A DNA stretch of 64,000 bases from CAIQPV01 sp964480365 (GCA_964480365.1 CAYZPM010000009.1:1-64000); one strand, 5' to 3'. Numbered from the stretch's first letter, positions 41,404 through 50,778 are shown. Made by a program: numbers and translations. Notes: a model not told the origin generated them from the letters alone.

Positions 41404-42451
41404 CCCATAATTCCTTGTTATGCGCATTGCGCGGCTGTACCAGACCGAAGTGTTGGTATGCATTCGCGGTGGCGACCCTTCCGCGCGATGTGCGCTGCAA
41501 ATAGCCCTGCTGAATCAAATAAGGTTCCAGCACATCTTCGATGGTGTCGCGCTCCTCGCCTATTGCTGCCGCGAGGTTATCCACGCCGACCGGGCCACCG
41601 GCGAATTTCTCGATCACTGTTTGCAATAGTTTCCTGTCCATCACGTCCAGACCCTGCGCATCCACGTCCAACATAGTCAACGCGGCATCGGCGACTTCTC
41701 GTGTAGCTTCGCCATTCGCTCTCACTTCGGCAAAGTCACGCACGCGGCGCAGCAAACGGTTGGCGATGCGCGGGGTACCACGCGAACGCTTGGCAATTTC
41801 CAGCGCACCTTCTGGCGAGATCGGCAACTCCAGCAAACCGGAGGAGCGGGTGACAATCCGCTGCAATTCGGTGACAGTGTAAAACTCCAGCCTCGCCACA
41901 ATGCCGAAACGGTCGCGCAACGGGTTGGTCAACATCCCGGCGCGGGTGGTCGCGCCCACCAGCGTAAACGGCGGCAAGTCCAGCTTCACCGAACGCGCCG
42001 CCGGGCCTTCGCCGATCATGATGTCGATCTGGTAATCCTCCAGCGCGGGGTAGAGGATTTCTTCCACCACGGGTGAGAGACGGTGTATCTCGTCGATGAA
42101 TAACACGTCATTTGGTTCGAGGTTGGTCAGCAGGGCTGCAAGGTCGCCCGCACGCTCCAGCACCGGGCCGGAAGTGTGGCGCAGGTTGACGCCCATCTCG
42201 CGCGCAATAATGTGCGCCAGCGTGGTCTTGCCCAGCCCCGGCGGGCCGAACAGCAGCACATGGTCGAGCGGTTCTTTTCTTTTGCGCGCGGCCTCGATAA
42301 AGATGGAAAGCTGTCCGCGTATCTTTTCCTGCCCGACATATTCGTCCAGATGCTTGGGGCGTAGCGCGCGCTCCAGCGCCTCCTCCTGATGAGAGACTGG
42401 GGTGGCCGCAATGAGGCGCGGTTCTGCGGTAAGGTTATCGCCGTGGATCAT
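41396..42451 (-). CDS. ruvB: Holliday junction DNA helicase RuvB
   Basis: 351 residues. AAA+ motor of branch migration: Walker A FGPPGLGKTTLAH, Walker B VLFIDEIHRLS, sensor GATTRAGMLTNPLRDRFG, and a C-terminal winged helix (GYLQRTSRGRVAT). The start overlaps the ruvA stop by 4 nt. Confidence 0.97.
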   Translation of the reverse strand: MIHGDNLTAEPRLIAATPVSHQEEALERALRPKHLDEYVGQEKIRGQLSIFIEAARKRKEPLDHVLLFGPPGLGKTTLAHIIAREMGVNLRHTSGPVLERAGDLAALLTNLEPNDVLFIDEIHRLSPVVEEILYPALEDYQIDIMIGEGPAARSVKLDLPPFTLVGATTRAGMLTNPLRDRFGIVARLEFYTVTELQRIVTRSSGLLELPISPEGALEIAKRSRGTPRIANRLLRRVRDFAEVRANGEATREVADAALTMLDVDAQGLDVMDRKLLQTVIEKFAGGPVGVDNLAAAIGEERDTIEDVLEPYLIQQGYLQRTSRGRVATANAYQHFGLVQPRNAHNKELWDE

Positions 42452-43029
42452 GCTTTGGATAATAACTTAAGCGCTTGGCGAATGCCGTCCGAAACGCTGG
42501 CATCTTTGGGCAACTGTTTGAAAGCCCAATCCGCTTCCTTCTCGTTGTAGCCCAGTGCCTGTAGAGCGTTCACGATGTCGTTGCTTGATGAAGAAACAGC
42601 CGCACTCTGAGTAACATTCGCGCCAGTCACTACAAACTTGCCTTGCAATTCCAGCAGAAGCCGCTCGGCGGTTTTTTTCCCCACACCGGGAATCTTGGTC
42701 AGTCGTCCGACTTCCTTGTTCGCCACAGCAGAGGCAAGATCGTTCAGGCTCAAACCTGATAGTACGGAAAGAGCAAGCTTAGGCCCAACACCGCTAATTT
42801 TGAGTAACTGACGAAAGGCCAATCGCTCGTCATTACTCAAGAAACCGTACAACAAATGCGCATCTTCGCGCACGATAAGCTGGGTGTGTAGCACCACTAT
42901 TTCATTCAATGCGGGCAGGTTATAAAACGTACTCATCGGCACGTCCAGTTCATAGCCCACTCCCTGCACGTCCAGCAAAATTTGAGGAGGATTTTTTTCC
43001 AGCAGGATGCCGGACAATCGACCAATCAT
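42448..43029 (-). CDS. ruvA: Holliday junction branch migration protein RuvA
   Basis: 193 residues from MIGRLSGILLEKNPP. OB fold, then tandem helix-hairpin-helix (LLKISGVGPKLALSVLSG, LTKIPGVGKKTAERLLLE) and the C-terminal domain III that binds RuvB. The upstream frame (MGRTANLYEGLE) is not part of the family. ruvC, usually adjacent, is displaced by a 2.1-kb R-M cassette. Confidence 0.96.
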   Translation of the reverse strand: MIGRLSGILLEKNPPQILLDVQGVGYELDVPMSTFYNLPALNEIVVLHTQLIVREDAHLLYGFLSNDERLAFRQLLKISGVGPKLALSVLSGLSLNDLASAVANKEVGRLTKIPGVGKKTAERLLLELQGKFVVTGANVTQSAAVSSSSNDIVNALQALGYNEKEADWAFKQLPKDASVSDGIRQALKLLSKA

Positions 43030-43072
43030 TTCAAGTCCCTCATATAAATTTGCTGTGCGACCCAATAAGTAT

Positions 43073-43963
43073 TCATTTGATGTTCAGTATTTCACGAATT
43101 TTGTTATCAAGTTCATTTCCAGCAGGTAGATTTGGCCCCGAGATAAATCTGGCAGCTAATTCATTTAGCTTGAATCGCACGACCCTGTTCCTGACAAGTT
43201 TTCTAATATGCCCATGCGGAACAGGGTCACCCAAGTCGTAGGTAAATACCGAAATTACATCTTTTCCAGAAACATCCTCAGTGGGTATGTCGGAACCAAT
43301 GATTTCTTCAAAACGCTGGTAAACAGGCTCAGGCACGATAAAGAACAAGCCGTTTTTCACAAGTAACGATTTCGAGTACACAAGACTTTTGCGGATAATT
43401 TGCGGCATCAGCCGCTTGTGAACATTGGCCCAATTCAATCCATGAGCGGACGGAGGAATGACCGGTTTTTTGTCCCGTGCGGCATACCATGCATCACGGT
43501 AGTTTCCGGTAATGTCTATACTCTGGACCTCAATGCCAACGTATTCCATCAATTTGCCATTTTTGATATGGGCAAGCACCCAATCCATGCTCATTTTGCT
43601 CAGCTTAACTTCCCTGCCGGAGTTCTGGCCCAATGCCACAACGCAATTAAGTGAATTGCTTTCCTTTTTGAGATATTCATCGAACAGCATGAACGGAAGC
43701 TTGCCAAATACATCCTCTGACACATGCCTTATTGTTTCGTAATTGTTGGCGTACAAACGATTGGGGCAGATGATTACATCTTGCCCCGCATTGGACACCG
43801 AACAAGTTCCATAACAAATCGTGTTCGTGTGATCGAACTTGGTACAAGCGCGTCCCAAAAATGGGCAAGCACTCAAGCCCCAGAATTTTCTGGCTTTCGA
43901 CGTGATGTCATTAGGCGCATGGCCGAACACCTCAATCAAACTACGGGGATTGTTTTTGCCCAT
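43073..43963 (-). CDS. NotI-family type II restriction endonuclease
   Basis: 296 residues. The N-terminal Cys set (ACPFLGRACTKFD, ICYGTCSV, IICPNR) matches the iron-binding fold characteristic of NotI. A PD-(D/E)xK-like core follows, with a VGIEVQSIDI strand (about 150) where Glu-x-Gln is the catalytic pair seen in this group. NotI cuts GCGGCCGC; this homologue may see a different sequence. Two nt after the methyltransferase and 44 nt before ruvA, codon use more AT-rich than its neighbours. Confidence 0.82.
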   Translation of the reverse strand: MGKNNPRSLIEVFGHAPNDITSKARKFWGLSACPFLGRACTKFDHTNTICYGTCSVSNAGQDVIICPNRLYANNYETIRHVSEDVFGKLPFMLFDEYLKKESNSLNCVVALGQNSGREVKLSKMSMDWVLAHIKNGKLMEYVGIEVQSIDITGNYRDAWYAARDKKPVIPPSAHGLNWANVHKRLMPQIIRKSLVYSKSLLVKNGLFFIVPEPVYQRFEEIIGSDIPTEDVSGKDVISVFTYDLGDPVPHGHIRKLVRNRVVRFKLNELAARFISGPNLPAGNELDNKIREILNIK

Positions 43964-43965
43964 TT

Positions 43966-45123
43966 TTATGAAATAAGTTGTTTGATCTTTTCGCCAATAG
44001 CTTTCGCCATCAGCGGTGGAACAGCATTCCCTACCTGCTCAAACTGTTGGGTAAGATTACCGGTAAAAATATATCTATCCGGAAAAGATTGAATTCTCGC
44101 CGCTTCACGAACTGAAATTGCTCGATCCTGTGTTGGATGAAAAAAACTACCCCAATGAGGATCGCATTTTGTCAGGATAGTCGAACAAAGCGCGTCTGGA
44201 TGCAGCCTGCCATAACGCTTTGTATGGTCGCTTCTTCGCGCACGCTGCAAACCTTTCGGTAACATTTCATGCGGAATATCCCTCCAACTGCCGCCCTGAG
44301 GTATGTACTTCAATCTATCAAGGTTTGCCTTCCCTAACTTGGCGCAGGCATGGTTATAAATTCTTTCCGAGCCATCCCGAAGTATCTCTTGCAATTCTGA
44401 TTGAGAATTACCCGAATATTCCGCGCCGTGTATCGCTTGTCCCGGAACAAGTTCGGGCAAATCTGAAATGGCATCCCACACAGTTGTCTGATCCAGCAAA
44501 TGCTGTGAAAAAAGAGGGTGAGTTTTTAAGCATAGTTCTTTTGCCCCGGCAAAATTAGCCACTGCTTGCGCATCATGGGTAGGTTCGGGAAACTCAATTT
44601 TCCCGCCATCGCGAAGAGCAATAAAGATAGTCCTGAAGCGCATTTGGGGAATTCCATAATGGCCCGCGAACAAAATTCTGTGGGCGACTTTGTATCCCAT
44701 TCCCTCCAGATGCTTATAAATTGCATCAACTACCGTTCCATTGCCCAAAGAAACAAGCCCCGGAACATTCTCAATCAAAATCGCTTTTGGATGAAGAATA
44801 TCGGCGATCCGTAGATACTCCTTGAACAAGTGATTTCGCTGGTCGTCCAGCGTTCTAATGGGCGCATTGATTGAAAATCCCTGACACGGCGGCCCACCTG
44901 AGATCAGGTCTAATTCACCCGGTTTTAAGCCCGTCAATTCAAGAATATCGTACTCGGACAATTCGCGAATATCGTCAGTAATTACATGCGTCTTGGGGTT
45001 GTTTTTCGCAAATGTTTCTGCATAAACAGGATGAATGTCAGAACCCAGAATTGATTCAAACCCTGCCATTTGCAGACCACAAGTCAAGCCACCTGCGCCA
45101 GAGAAAAAATCCACTGATTTCAT
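43966..45123 (-). CDS. DNA cytosine-5 methyltransferase (partner of NotI-like enzyme)
   Basis: 385 residues. All m5C motifs are present: SVDFFSGAGGLTCGLQMAGF (I), SGGPPCQGFS with catalytic Cys (IV), LIENVPGLVS (VI), RFRTIFIALR (VIII), a target-recognition stretch, and the late QFEQVGNAVPPLMAKAIG (X). The ATG at 45123 is preferred; an in-frame TTG lies 18 nt upstream. It protects host DNA against the adjacent endonuclease and forms an R-M pair inserted in the ruv locus. Confidence 0.93.
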   Translation of the reverse strand: MKSVDFFSGAGGLTCGLQMAGFESILGSDIHPVYAETFAKNNPKTHVITDDIRELSEYDILELTGLKPGELDLISGGPPCQGFSINAPIRTLDDQRNHLFKEYLRIADILHPKAILIENVPGLVSLGNGTVVDAIYKHLEGMGYKVAHRILFAGHYGIPQMRFRTIFIALRDGGKIEFPEPTHDAQAVANFAGAKELCLKTHPLFSQHLLDQTTVWDAISDLPELVPGQAIHGAEYSGNSQSELQEILRDGSERIYNHACAKLGKANLDRLKYIPQGGSWRDIPHEMLPKGLQRARRSDHTKRYGRLHPDALCSTILTKCDPHWGSFFHPTQDRAISVREAARIQSFPDRYIFTGNLTQQFEQVGNAVPPLMAKAIGEKIKQLIS

Positions 45124-45180
45124 TGGTGCGCACTTTTCCAAGAAACGACTATTGCATTGGCGTCTAGCATCATTCCATCC

Positions 45181-45804
45181 TTAACCTAACCTACCGTTAC
45201 GCATACGCAAACCCTTGGTAGCCAGCGCCCCCAACCCCATGCCCGCATGCGCATGGCAAATAGCGCAAGCCAGCGCATCCGCAGCATCCGGGCTGGGCGT
45301 GCCGGATAATTTCAGCAAGCGTTGCACCATGTCCTGCACTTGTTCTTTTTTCGCGTGACCGTTGCCCACCACAGCCTGCTTCACCTGCAACGCTGTGTAT
45401 TCCGCTACCGGCAATTCCGCCAGCACCGCAGCACAAATGGCTGCGCCGCGCGCCTGTCCGAGCAACAGGGTGGATTGCGGATTGACGTTGACGAATACTT
45501 TTTCCACCGCCACTTGCTGCGGCTGATGCTGCGCAATCACTTCACTTAATGAATTCAGGATGGATTTCAAACGTTCTGGTAATTCGCCGTCCGGTGTCTT
45601 GATGCAACCGCTGGCAACATAGCACAATTGTTGGCCAATTTTATCGAGCACACCGAATCCGGTAATGCGCAGGCCGGGGTCAATTCCTAGAATGCGTATT
45701 GGAGAAGGGGTAAGGGAGAAGGGAGAAGGGGAGTTCATCGGAGCGCCAAGGGTTTTACCCTTCCCTCTTCTTCCTTTACCCTTCTCTTGTCTTTCATTCT
45801 TCAA
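45181..45804 (-). CDS. ruvC: Holliday junction resolvase RuvC, with repeat-derived N-terminal extension
   Basis: Core from RILGIDPGLRITGFGVLD with the catalytic acids: Asp of IDPG, Glu in VAVEKVFVN, and the late DAADALACAICHAH. The family normally starts MRILGIDPG. Here the codon before Arg is ATA (Ile), so the ancestral start is gone and the frame is open through a purine/pyrimidine-rich repeat back to a TTG overlapping the yebC end. The working start is uncertain (ATG at 45738 gives MNSPSPFSLTPSPI). Transcribed with yebC. Confidence 0.88.
   Translation of the reverse strand: MKNERQEKGKGRRGKGKTLGAPMNSPSPFSLTPSPIRILGIDPGLRITGFGVLDKIGQQLCYVASGCIKTPDGELPERLKSILNSLSEVIAQHQPQQVAVEKVFVNVNPQSTLLLGQARGAAICAAVLAELPVAEYTALQVKQAVVGNGHAKKEQVQDMVQRLLKLSGTPSPDAADALACAICHAHAGMGLGALATKGLRMRNGRLG
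45701..45790. repeat. Polypurine/polypyrimidine inverted repeat at the ruvC 5' end
   Basis: The left arm is G/A-rich (GGAGAAGGGGTAAGGGAGAA) and the right arm C/T-rich (CCCTCTTCTTCCTTTACCC). The arms are imperfectly complementary around a 20-nt centre. It lies inside the open frame of ruvC, just before its conserved start. Confidence 0.6.
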
Positions 45805-46519
45805 TCACCGCCGTGGTATAAACTTCCTGTACGTCGTCCAGGTCTTCCAGCGCGTCGAGCAACTTCTGCATGCGCACTGCATCGTCGCCGGTGAACACCA
45901 CTTCGGTATCCGCCTTCATGGTAACTTCCGCCATTTCCGGTTTAAATCCCGCCGCTTCCAGGCGCTGCTTCACGTCGACGAAATCATTCGGCGCGGTGAT
46001 AACTTCAAGGCTGCCATCCTCGTTGTTGATAATGTCTTCCGCACCCGAGTCCAGCGCCACTTCCATTAGTGCATTCTCGTCAGTGCCGGGCGCGAAAATC
46101 ATCTGCCCGCAATGTTTGAACAGGAATGACACTGAACCGTCGGTGCCGAGGTTGCCGCCGTACTTGGTAAAGGCATGGCGCACATCTGCCACGGTGCGTG
46201 TCTTGTTGTCGGTCATACAATCCACCATCACCGCTGCGCCATTGATGCCGTAGCCTTCGTAGCGTAGTTCCATATATTCCACGCCCTCCAGTTCGCCGCT
46301 GCCGCGTTTGATGGCGCGCTCCACGTTGTCCTTCGGCATGTTGTTCTCATACGCCTTTTCCATCGCCAGACGCAGGCGCGGATTGCCGGCTGGATCGCTA
46401 TCGCCCAGCCTGGCCGCTACGGTGATTTCCTTGATCAGGCGCGTGAAAATCTTGCCGCGCTTGGCATCCTGCTTGCCTTTGCGATGCTGAATGTTTGCCC
46501 ATTTGCTATGACCAGCCAT
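45794..46519 (-). CDS. yebC: YebC/PmpR-family regulatory protein
   Basis: 241 residues. Starts MAGHSKWANIQHRKGKQDAK, the invariant start of the family, and contains NMPKDNVERAIKRG. Members act as transcriptional regulators or, as shown for some, relieve ribosome stalling at proline stretches. It is commonly upstream of ruvC, as here. Confidence 0.95.
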   Translation of the reverse strand: MAGHSKWANIQHRKGKQDAKRGKIFTRLIKEITVAARLGDSDPAGNPRLRLAMEKAYENNMPKDNVERAIKRGSGELEGVEYMELRYEGYGINGAAVMVDCMTDNKTRTVADVRHAFTKYGGNLGTDGSVSFLFKHCGQMIFAPGTDENALMEVALDSGAEDIINNEDGSLEVITAPNDFVDVKQRLEAAGFKPEMAEVTMKADTEVVFTGDDAVRMQKLLDALEDLDDVQEVYTTAVIEE

Positions 46520-46628
46520 GTCTTTTCCCCGGTGGTTGCATCCCGCAGCCTAGACGCCGCGAGGATTCGCATTCAAAAAGTCGCGCAATGTTATCATTTT
46601 TGGGTGCTTTACCCCAAGACATAGCCTC

Positions 46629-48086
46629 TTCCAATATGAAATGAGTCTGAAGGATTTGCGTATTTCCAACATGAAATGAGTCTGAAATTGATTTGCCGGG
46701 TCGGTCATTATGCGAGTCATGGTGATCAACATGGAAGAAGCGAAGCTACGTACCTTGGAGCAGATCAAGGCATTTTTGGACGGGACATCGGAGGTGGTAT
46801 TTCGGGTTCCAAAGGGAGAGCGCAACCAGTTTGTCGAGCGGGTGCTCAAGCGGTTTGGCTACGCCCCGCACGGGCGCGCGGACAAGGGCGTGCTGCTGCG
46901 CTACATCGGGCGCATGACCGGGCTGTCGCGCCAGCAAGTAACCCGCTTGGTACGGCAATACCGCAAGGACGGAAAGCTGTCGAAACAGCCCTGCACGCCC
47001 AAGCGGGGTTTCACATATCGCTATACTGCGGCGGACGTGATCTTGCTGGCCGAGATGGATGTGCTGCACAGCACACTGTCCGGGCCAGCCACCAAGAAAC
47101 TCATGGAGCGCGCCTACGAGGTGTTCGGCGACCCGCGTTACGAGCGCCTGGCGGGTATCTCGGTTTCTCACCTGTACAACCTGCGCGGTAGCAAGCCGTA
47201 CCAGGACAAACGGCGGCACTGGACCAAGACTAACCCCACCGGCATTCCCATCGGCAAACGTCGCGCACCGCAGCCGGACGGGATGCCGGGCTACATCCGC
47301 ATAGACAGTGTTCATCAGGGCGACCAGGACGGCATGAAAGGCGTGTATCACATCAACGCGGTGGACTGCGTGACGCAGATGCAATTCGTCGCCACATGCG
47401 AGAAGATTAGCGAGGCGTACATGCTCCCGGTCATCCGGCAGTTGCTGGCCGGGTTCCCGTTTGTCATTCTCGGGTTTCACTCGGACAACGGCTCGGAATA
47501 CGTCAACTACAAGGTGGCGAAAATGCTGAAAAAGTTGCTGGTCGAGTTCACCAAATCACGGCCACGTCATTCCAATGACAACGCCTTGGCGGAATCCAAG
47601 AACGGCGCAGTGGTGCGCAAGCATCTGGGCTACGCGCATATCCCGCAACACTGCGCCAGCCTGGTCAATGCCTTCTGTGCCGACTATCTCAACCCTTACG
47701 TCAATTTCCACCGGCCATGCTTCTTCCCGGAAACGATCACGGATGCCAAGGGAAAAGAGCGCAAGATATACCGCTACGAGGACATGATGACGCCTTATGA
47801 AAAATTCAAATCAATACCCGAGGCCAGCCAGTATCTCAATGATGGCGTAACCCTCGAACAACTGAATGCGCAGGCAGCAGAAATGAGCGACAATGAGGCC
47901 GCCTCGGCAATGAACAACGCAAGAAAAAAACTGTTCAAAGACATCTCTGCGGCAATGAAAAAACGGGCTTGAGAAACGGAATCAGCAAGGCAAATCGAAG
48001 AAGCACCTATCAAACAGACCGAACCAGAACAAAGTTAATTTACTCAGACTCAAAACCCTTCGTTCAGACTCATTTCTGAATTGGAA
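46629..48086 (+). mobile_element. Insertion sequence with DDE transposase and terminal inverted repeats
   Basis: The ends are inverted copies of a sequence ending AAATGAGTCTGAA (left 46629-46651, right 48063-48086 reversed). A second, subterminal copy of the left end lies at 46665-46686 and a partial one near the right end, as transposase-binding sites often do. The single transposase gene fills the middle. Total about 1.46 kb. A target-site duplication could not be recognised with confidence. Confidence 0.85.
46710..47972 (+). CDS. DDE (rve-type) transposase
   Basis: 420 residues. An N-terminal HTH (about 50-110: RYIGRMTGLSRQQVTRLVRQ) precedes an integrase-core DDE domain: Asp in YIRIDSVHQGD (about 198), Asp in GFHSDNGSEY (about 255), Glu in DNALAESKNGAVVRKHLGY (about 290). 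A basic C-terminus follows (MNNARKKLFKDISAAMKKR). The frame is uninterrupted, so the element may be active. The family within IS481/IS3-like elements cannot be fixed by eye. An internal Met 7 codons in is an alternative start. Confidence 0.9.
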   Translation: MRVMVINMEEAKLRTLEQIKAFLDGTSEVVFRVPKGERNQFVERVLKRFGYAPHGRADKGVLLRYIGRMTGLSRQQVTRLVRQYRKDGKLSKQPCTPKRGFTYRYTAADVILLAEMDVLHSTLSGPATKKLMERAYEVFGDPRYERLAGISVSHLYNLRGSKPYQDKRRHWTKTNPTGIPIGKRRAPQPDGMPGYIRIDSVHQGDQDGMKGVYHINAVDCVTQMQFVATCEKISEAYMLPVIRQLLAGFPFVILGFHSDNGSEYVNYKVAKMLKKLLVEFTKSRPRHSNDNALAESKNGAVVRKHLGYAHIPQHCASLVNAFCADYLNPYVNFHRPCFFPETITDAKGKERKIYRYEDMMTPYEKFKSIPEASQYLNDGVTLEQLNAQAAEMSDNEAASAMNNARKKLFKDISAAMKKRA

Positions 48087-48327
48087 AATACTGACATCCA
48101 ATAGGCATTGAAATGCCTACCCAATAATGGTCAAGGCCTGATGCCCCGCACTTACAACGTCTCGACCCGCAATTAATTTTGCCCGGTGGCAGCTTCGGCG
48201 CGCAGAAAAATGCAGGGGAGAGGTATAAATTATCAAAGAGCTCTCCCATGCGCGCCCTTAGATGTGTGAAAATGGCGACTGCAAATCTTGCATTCAAGAC
48301 ACATACCCAACAAATAAAGGCGACAAA

Positions 48328-48480
48328 TTGGCACAACCTAATTTTCAATTCGAAAAGCGTCAAAAAGAATTAGCCAGGAAAAAGAAGCAAGAAGAAAAAA
48401 AGCAGCGCAAGCTGGATGAGCGCAATCCCCAACCCAATGACAATTCTGAGCCACCTCCAGATGAAGGGGCTGCTACGTAA
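48328..48480 (+). CDS. Small charged hypothetical protein
   Basis: 50 residues from a TTG start with AAAGG upstream: LAQPNFQFEKRQKELARKKK, then a very basic Lys/Glu helix and an acidic Pro/Glu tail (PPPDEGAAT). Similar short proteins starting AQPNFQFEKRQKELAK are common in Proteobacteria and have no assigned function. An in-frame ATG at 48262 would add a Cys-rich extension that I consider untranslated. Confidence 0.6.
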   Translation: MAQPNFQFEKRQKELARKKKQEEKKQRKLDERNPQPNDNSEPPPDEGAAT

Positions 48481-48854
48481 AACGGTGGCGATTGGGTCGT
48501 AGAATACGCGATGATCGTCTCGCCGCGCTCTTTGTTTCAGGGAGGTAGTTTTTTATCTTGCGATTAGCGCGGAGCTACGTTTTAACCAATCCGTCTAATC
48601 ATGATGAGATTTGCCATCTCCCCCGCCCTCTGATGGAACTACTAGCCACTCGACTAAGCCCTGCAATAAACGCTGGGCAAGTCGCTGGTTATCGCTATGC
48701 AAGTTTCACTTTTATGGCGTTGGCAAATAAAGCCGGTTTCCATATCTGGTAAAAGAAACATAATACCTGCGTCAAAAAGGGCTCATTAGGATGCCAAGTG
48801 AACTTTTTTACGAGTACAGATTTACGATCTTTGGGGAAATAGTCATAACAATCT
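48481..48854. other. Gene-free stretch containing a dispersed repeat
   Basis: 374 bp without a convincing gene. It holds one copy (48630-48690) of a repeat also found before the flagellin gene; nothing else was recognised. Confidence 0.6.
48630..48690 (+). repeat. Dispersed 60-bp intergenic repeat, copy 1
   Basis: Shares blocks TCTGATG, ACTAGCCACTCGACTA and CAAGTCGCTGGTTAT, in the same order and spacing, with 58117-58179. The core is partly self-complementary. Both copies are intergenic. Confidence 0.65.
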
Positions 48855-49205
48855 TTACTTCAGGATGACCACTTGGTGGTCAGTAGCTGTCGTTCCAACA
48901 ATTGGAATGGAACCTTGCGTTGCCTTCGCCGCACGGATCTGACGTACTACTCCAAAGTACACAGGTGAAGGTGGAGGTAGGTTGCTATTTAGAGCATTTT
49001 GAACTCTAAGTTTATTCCCCAGATTATTACCGAATTCTATCTGATCGGCAGTTTGCTTTGGGGTTTTAACCTTTGCGGTGTCGGCATCGGTAGGCGTATC
49101 GCCATAGTAGGTTTGTCCGGTTGCATCTACCCACTTATGAACTTGTGCGAAAGCAGGGGATATAAAAAGCGTAGCAAAGAAGCAAAGCAACGTTGTTTTT
49201 ATCAT
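48855..49205 (-). CDS. DUF4124-domain exported protein
   Basis: 116 residues. Signal peptide MIKTTLLCFFATLFISPAFA, directly followed by the DUF4124 motif VHKWVDATGQTYYGDTPTD. The start is the ATG with AAAGGAG upstream. The remainder (KVKTPKQTADQIEFGN) is less typical. Small periplasmic or cell-surface proteins of unknown role; adjacent to a J-domain-like membrane protein on the same strand. Confidence 0.82.
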   Translation of the reverse strand: MIKTTLLCFFATLFISPAFAQVHKWVDATGQTYYGDTPTDADTAKVKTPKQTADQIEFGNNLGNKLRVQNALNSNLPPPSPVYFGVVRQIRAAKATQGSIPIVGTTATDHQVVILK

Positions 49206-49259
49206 GGTGAAGACTCCTTTATCGAAACCGTTTCGATTCAGTAAGTAACCATTCACAAT

Positions 49260-50177
49260 TTAACTACAGCCTCTTGCTTGTAAAGCCCTTGCATCCTGAT
49301 ACAGGCCAGCTTGGTTAGCTTGGTTGATCAATCGTTGCCAGTTTTGGCACCTTGCTTGTCTATCTTTTGCTTCATTTTGTGCTGCAATCCGCTGCTTATT
49401 GGCTTCTTGACTGGCTTTGATTGCGGCCTCTGTCAGCATTCTTCGGGTGTCAGCCTCCTCTCGTTGGATATCTAATGCCCTTTGAGCAACTTCCGCAGAC
49501 CTGTCAATTGCCTTGTTGCTATTTTGCACAAAACCATTGGATAGAACAGCAGTGCTTTCGGCGACTGCGTGAGAGACCTCGTTGTTTCCAACAACAACTT
49601 CTTTAGAGACGCCAATTTTCCCGGTTTCTTCAGAATGCCTTGTATTCAAACCATAGGCGGCAAGAGCTAAAACTCCAAACATTACCGCAATCAATTTAGT
49701 GCTGGTAAACCACTTATCATCAGGCTGATCGTAATGACCATATTGCATAATTGATGGCGAAGGAATATTGGCAAGTTTCGTGTCGTAAAATTTCCTCAAA
49801 TTAGAGTCGGATAGGGTTTCAAAAGCATGTTCGATAAAACGCGATTCATTGATTGAATCTGAATCAACCACATCCTTATATTTAGATTTTAATCGTTGAT
49901 AAGAAGCTGTTATTGCGTCTAAATCAGCGTCCTCACTTACCTGCAGGATGTTGTAGAACGTCCTCTTGTTTGCTGTAAGCGGCGAAGTTGCCATTGTTAA
50001 GCCCTCTATTTGTGATGAGCTAACAATTCCGCTCAATAATTCTTGCATTTGAATTTCCGCATTCAAGCAACGGGCTACAGATGCATATATTTCAGTTTGA
50101 CTGAAAAAACCATAGTTTGCAAGTGGGAATAATGGCTGTCTATATTCATTATATTTACTGGGCCGTTCGGTGTGCAT
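49260..50177 (-). CDS. J-domain-like membrane protein lacking HPD
   Basis: 305 residues. Residues 72-130 resemble a DnaJ domain (RTFYNILQVSEDADLDAITA, YQRLKSKYKDV, RFIEHAFETLSDSNLRKFYD), but the catalytic HPD tripeptide is not present at its place, so stimulation of DnaK is doubtful. A membrane helix (LIAVMFGVLALAAYGL) is near 165. A long Gln/Ala-rich coiled-coil region follows (QRALDIQREEADTRRMLTEA) and a C-terminal Cys. The long N-terminus may contain the real start further in. Confidence 0.75.
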   Translation of the reverse strand: MHTERPSKYNEYRQPLFPLANYGFFSQTEIYASVARCLNAEIQMQELLSGIVSSSQIEGLTMATSPLTANKRTFYNILQVSEDADLDAITASYQRLKSKYKDVVDSDSINESRFIEHAFETLSDSNLRKFYDTKLANIPSPSIMQYGHYDQPDDKWFTSTKLIAVMFGVLALAAYGLNTRHSEETGKIGVSKEVVVGNNEVSHAVAESTAVLSNGFVQNSNKAIDRSAEVAQRALDIQREEADTRRMLTEAAIKASQEANKQRIAAQNEAKDRQARCQNWQRLINQANQAGLYQDARALQARGCS

Positions 50178-50398
50178 GTTTGTTTCTGTCTCAATGTCAT
50201 ATAGGCCTGAGCGTCCACTTTGTAGAACCTTGAATGACGACTAAGTGCGAAATCTGACGTTCTCGTTTCCCTAATATGTTGGATAGTGCCAAAGGGGGTC
50301 TCCTTACAGTCTATTGTCAGAAGCATTTATTCGTTTGATGATTCCCCGATGACTTGCGATAATGCGCCACGCAACTTCGCTCGGCATACCCCCATAAC

Positions 50399-50758
50399 AT
50401 GACTATTCCAACCGAAATTACCCTACACCAGCAATCCAGACAACTGGAAATCGCCTTCGACGACGGCGTGCGTTTCCGCTTGCCGTTTGAGTATCTGCGC
50501 GTGTACTCGCCCTCCGCCGAGGTGCGCGGTCATGGGCTGGGACAGGAGGTGTTACAGGTCGGAAAACAAAACGTTAATTTGGTCGAGATAGCGCCGGTAG
50601 GCAGTTACGCGCTCAAGCTGACTTTCGATGATGGACACGATAGCGGCCTGTACACTTGGGACTACCTGTATGAGTTGGGTAGACATCACGATGCAAGGTG
50701 GAGCGACTATTTGCGACAGATGGAAGCAGCGGGCGAAAGCCGCGAGCCTCATCACTAA
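50399..50758 (+). CDS. DUF971 protein
   Basis: 119 residues, MTIPTEITLHQQSRQLEIAF, then FRLPFEYLRVYSPSAEVRGH and SGLYTWDYLYELG. Matches DUF971, the small domain related to the N-terminal part of gamma-butyrobetaine hydroxylase, suggested to act in Fe-S biogenesis in some organisms (ApbC/Mrp-linked). In Betaproteobacteria it usually lies next to ubiE, which is not seen here. No clear RBS. Confidence 0.85.
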   Translation: MTIPTEITLHQQSRQLEIAFDDGVRFRLPFEYLRVYSPSAEVRGHGLGQEVLQVGKQNVNLVEIAPVGSYALKLTFDDGHDSGLYTWDYLYELGRHHDARWSDYLRQMEAAGESREPHH

Positions 50759-50778
50759 TTGAACCTGAAACACCCGGT

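Noticed and set aside
46550..46849. Minus-strand frame over the IS left end
   Set aside because: Antisense to the transposase and its terminal repeats.
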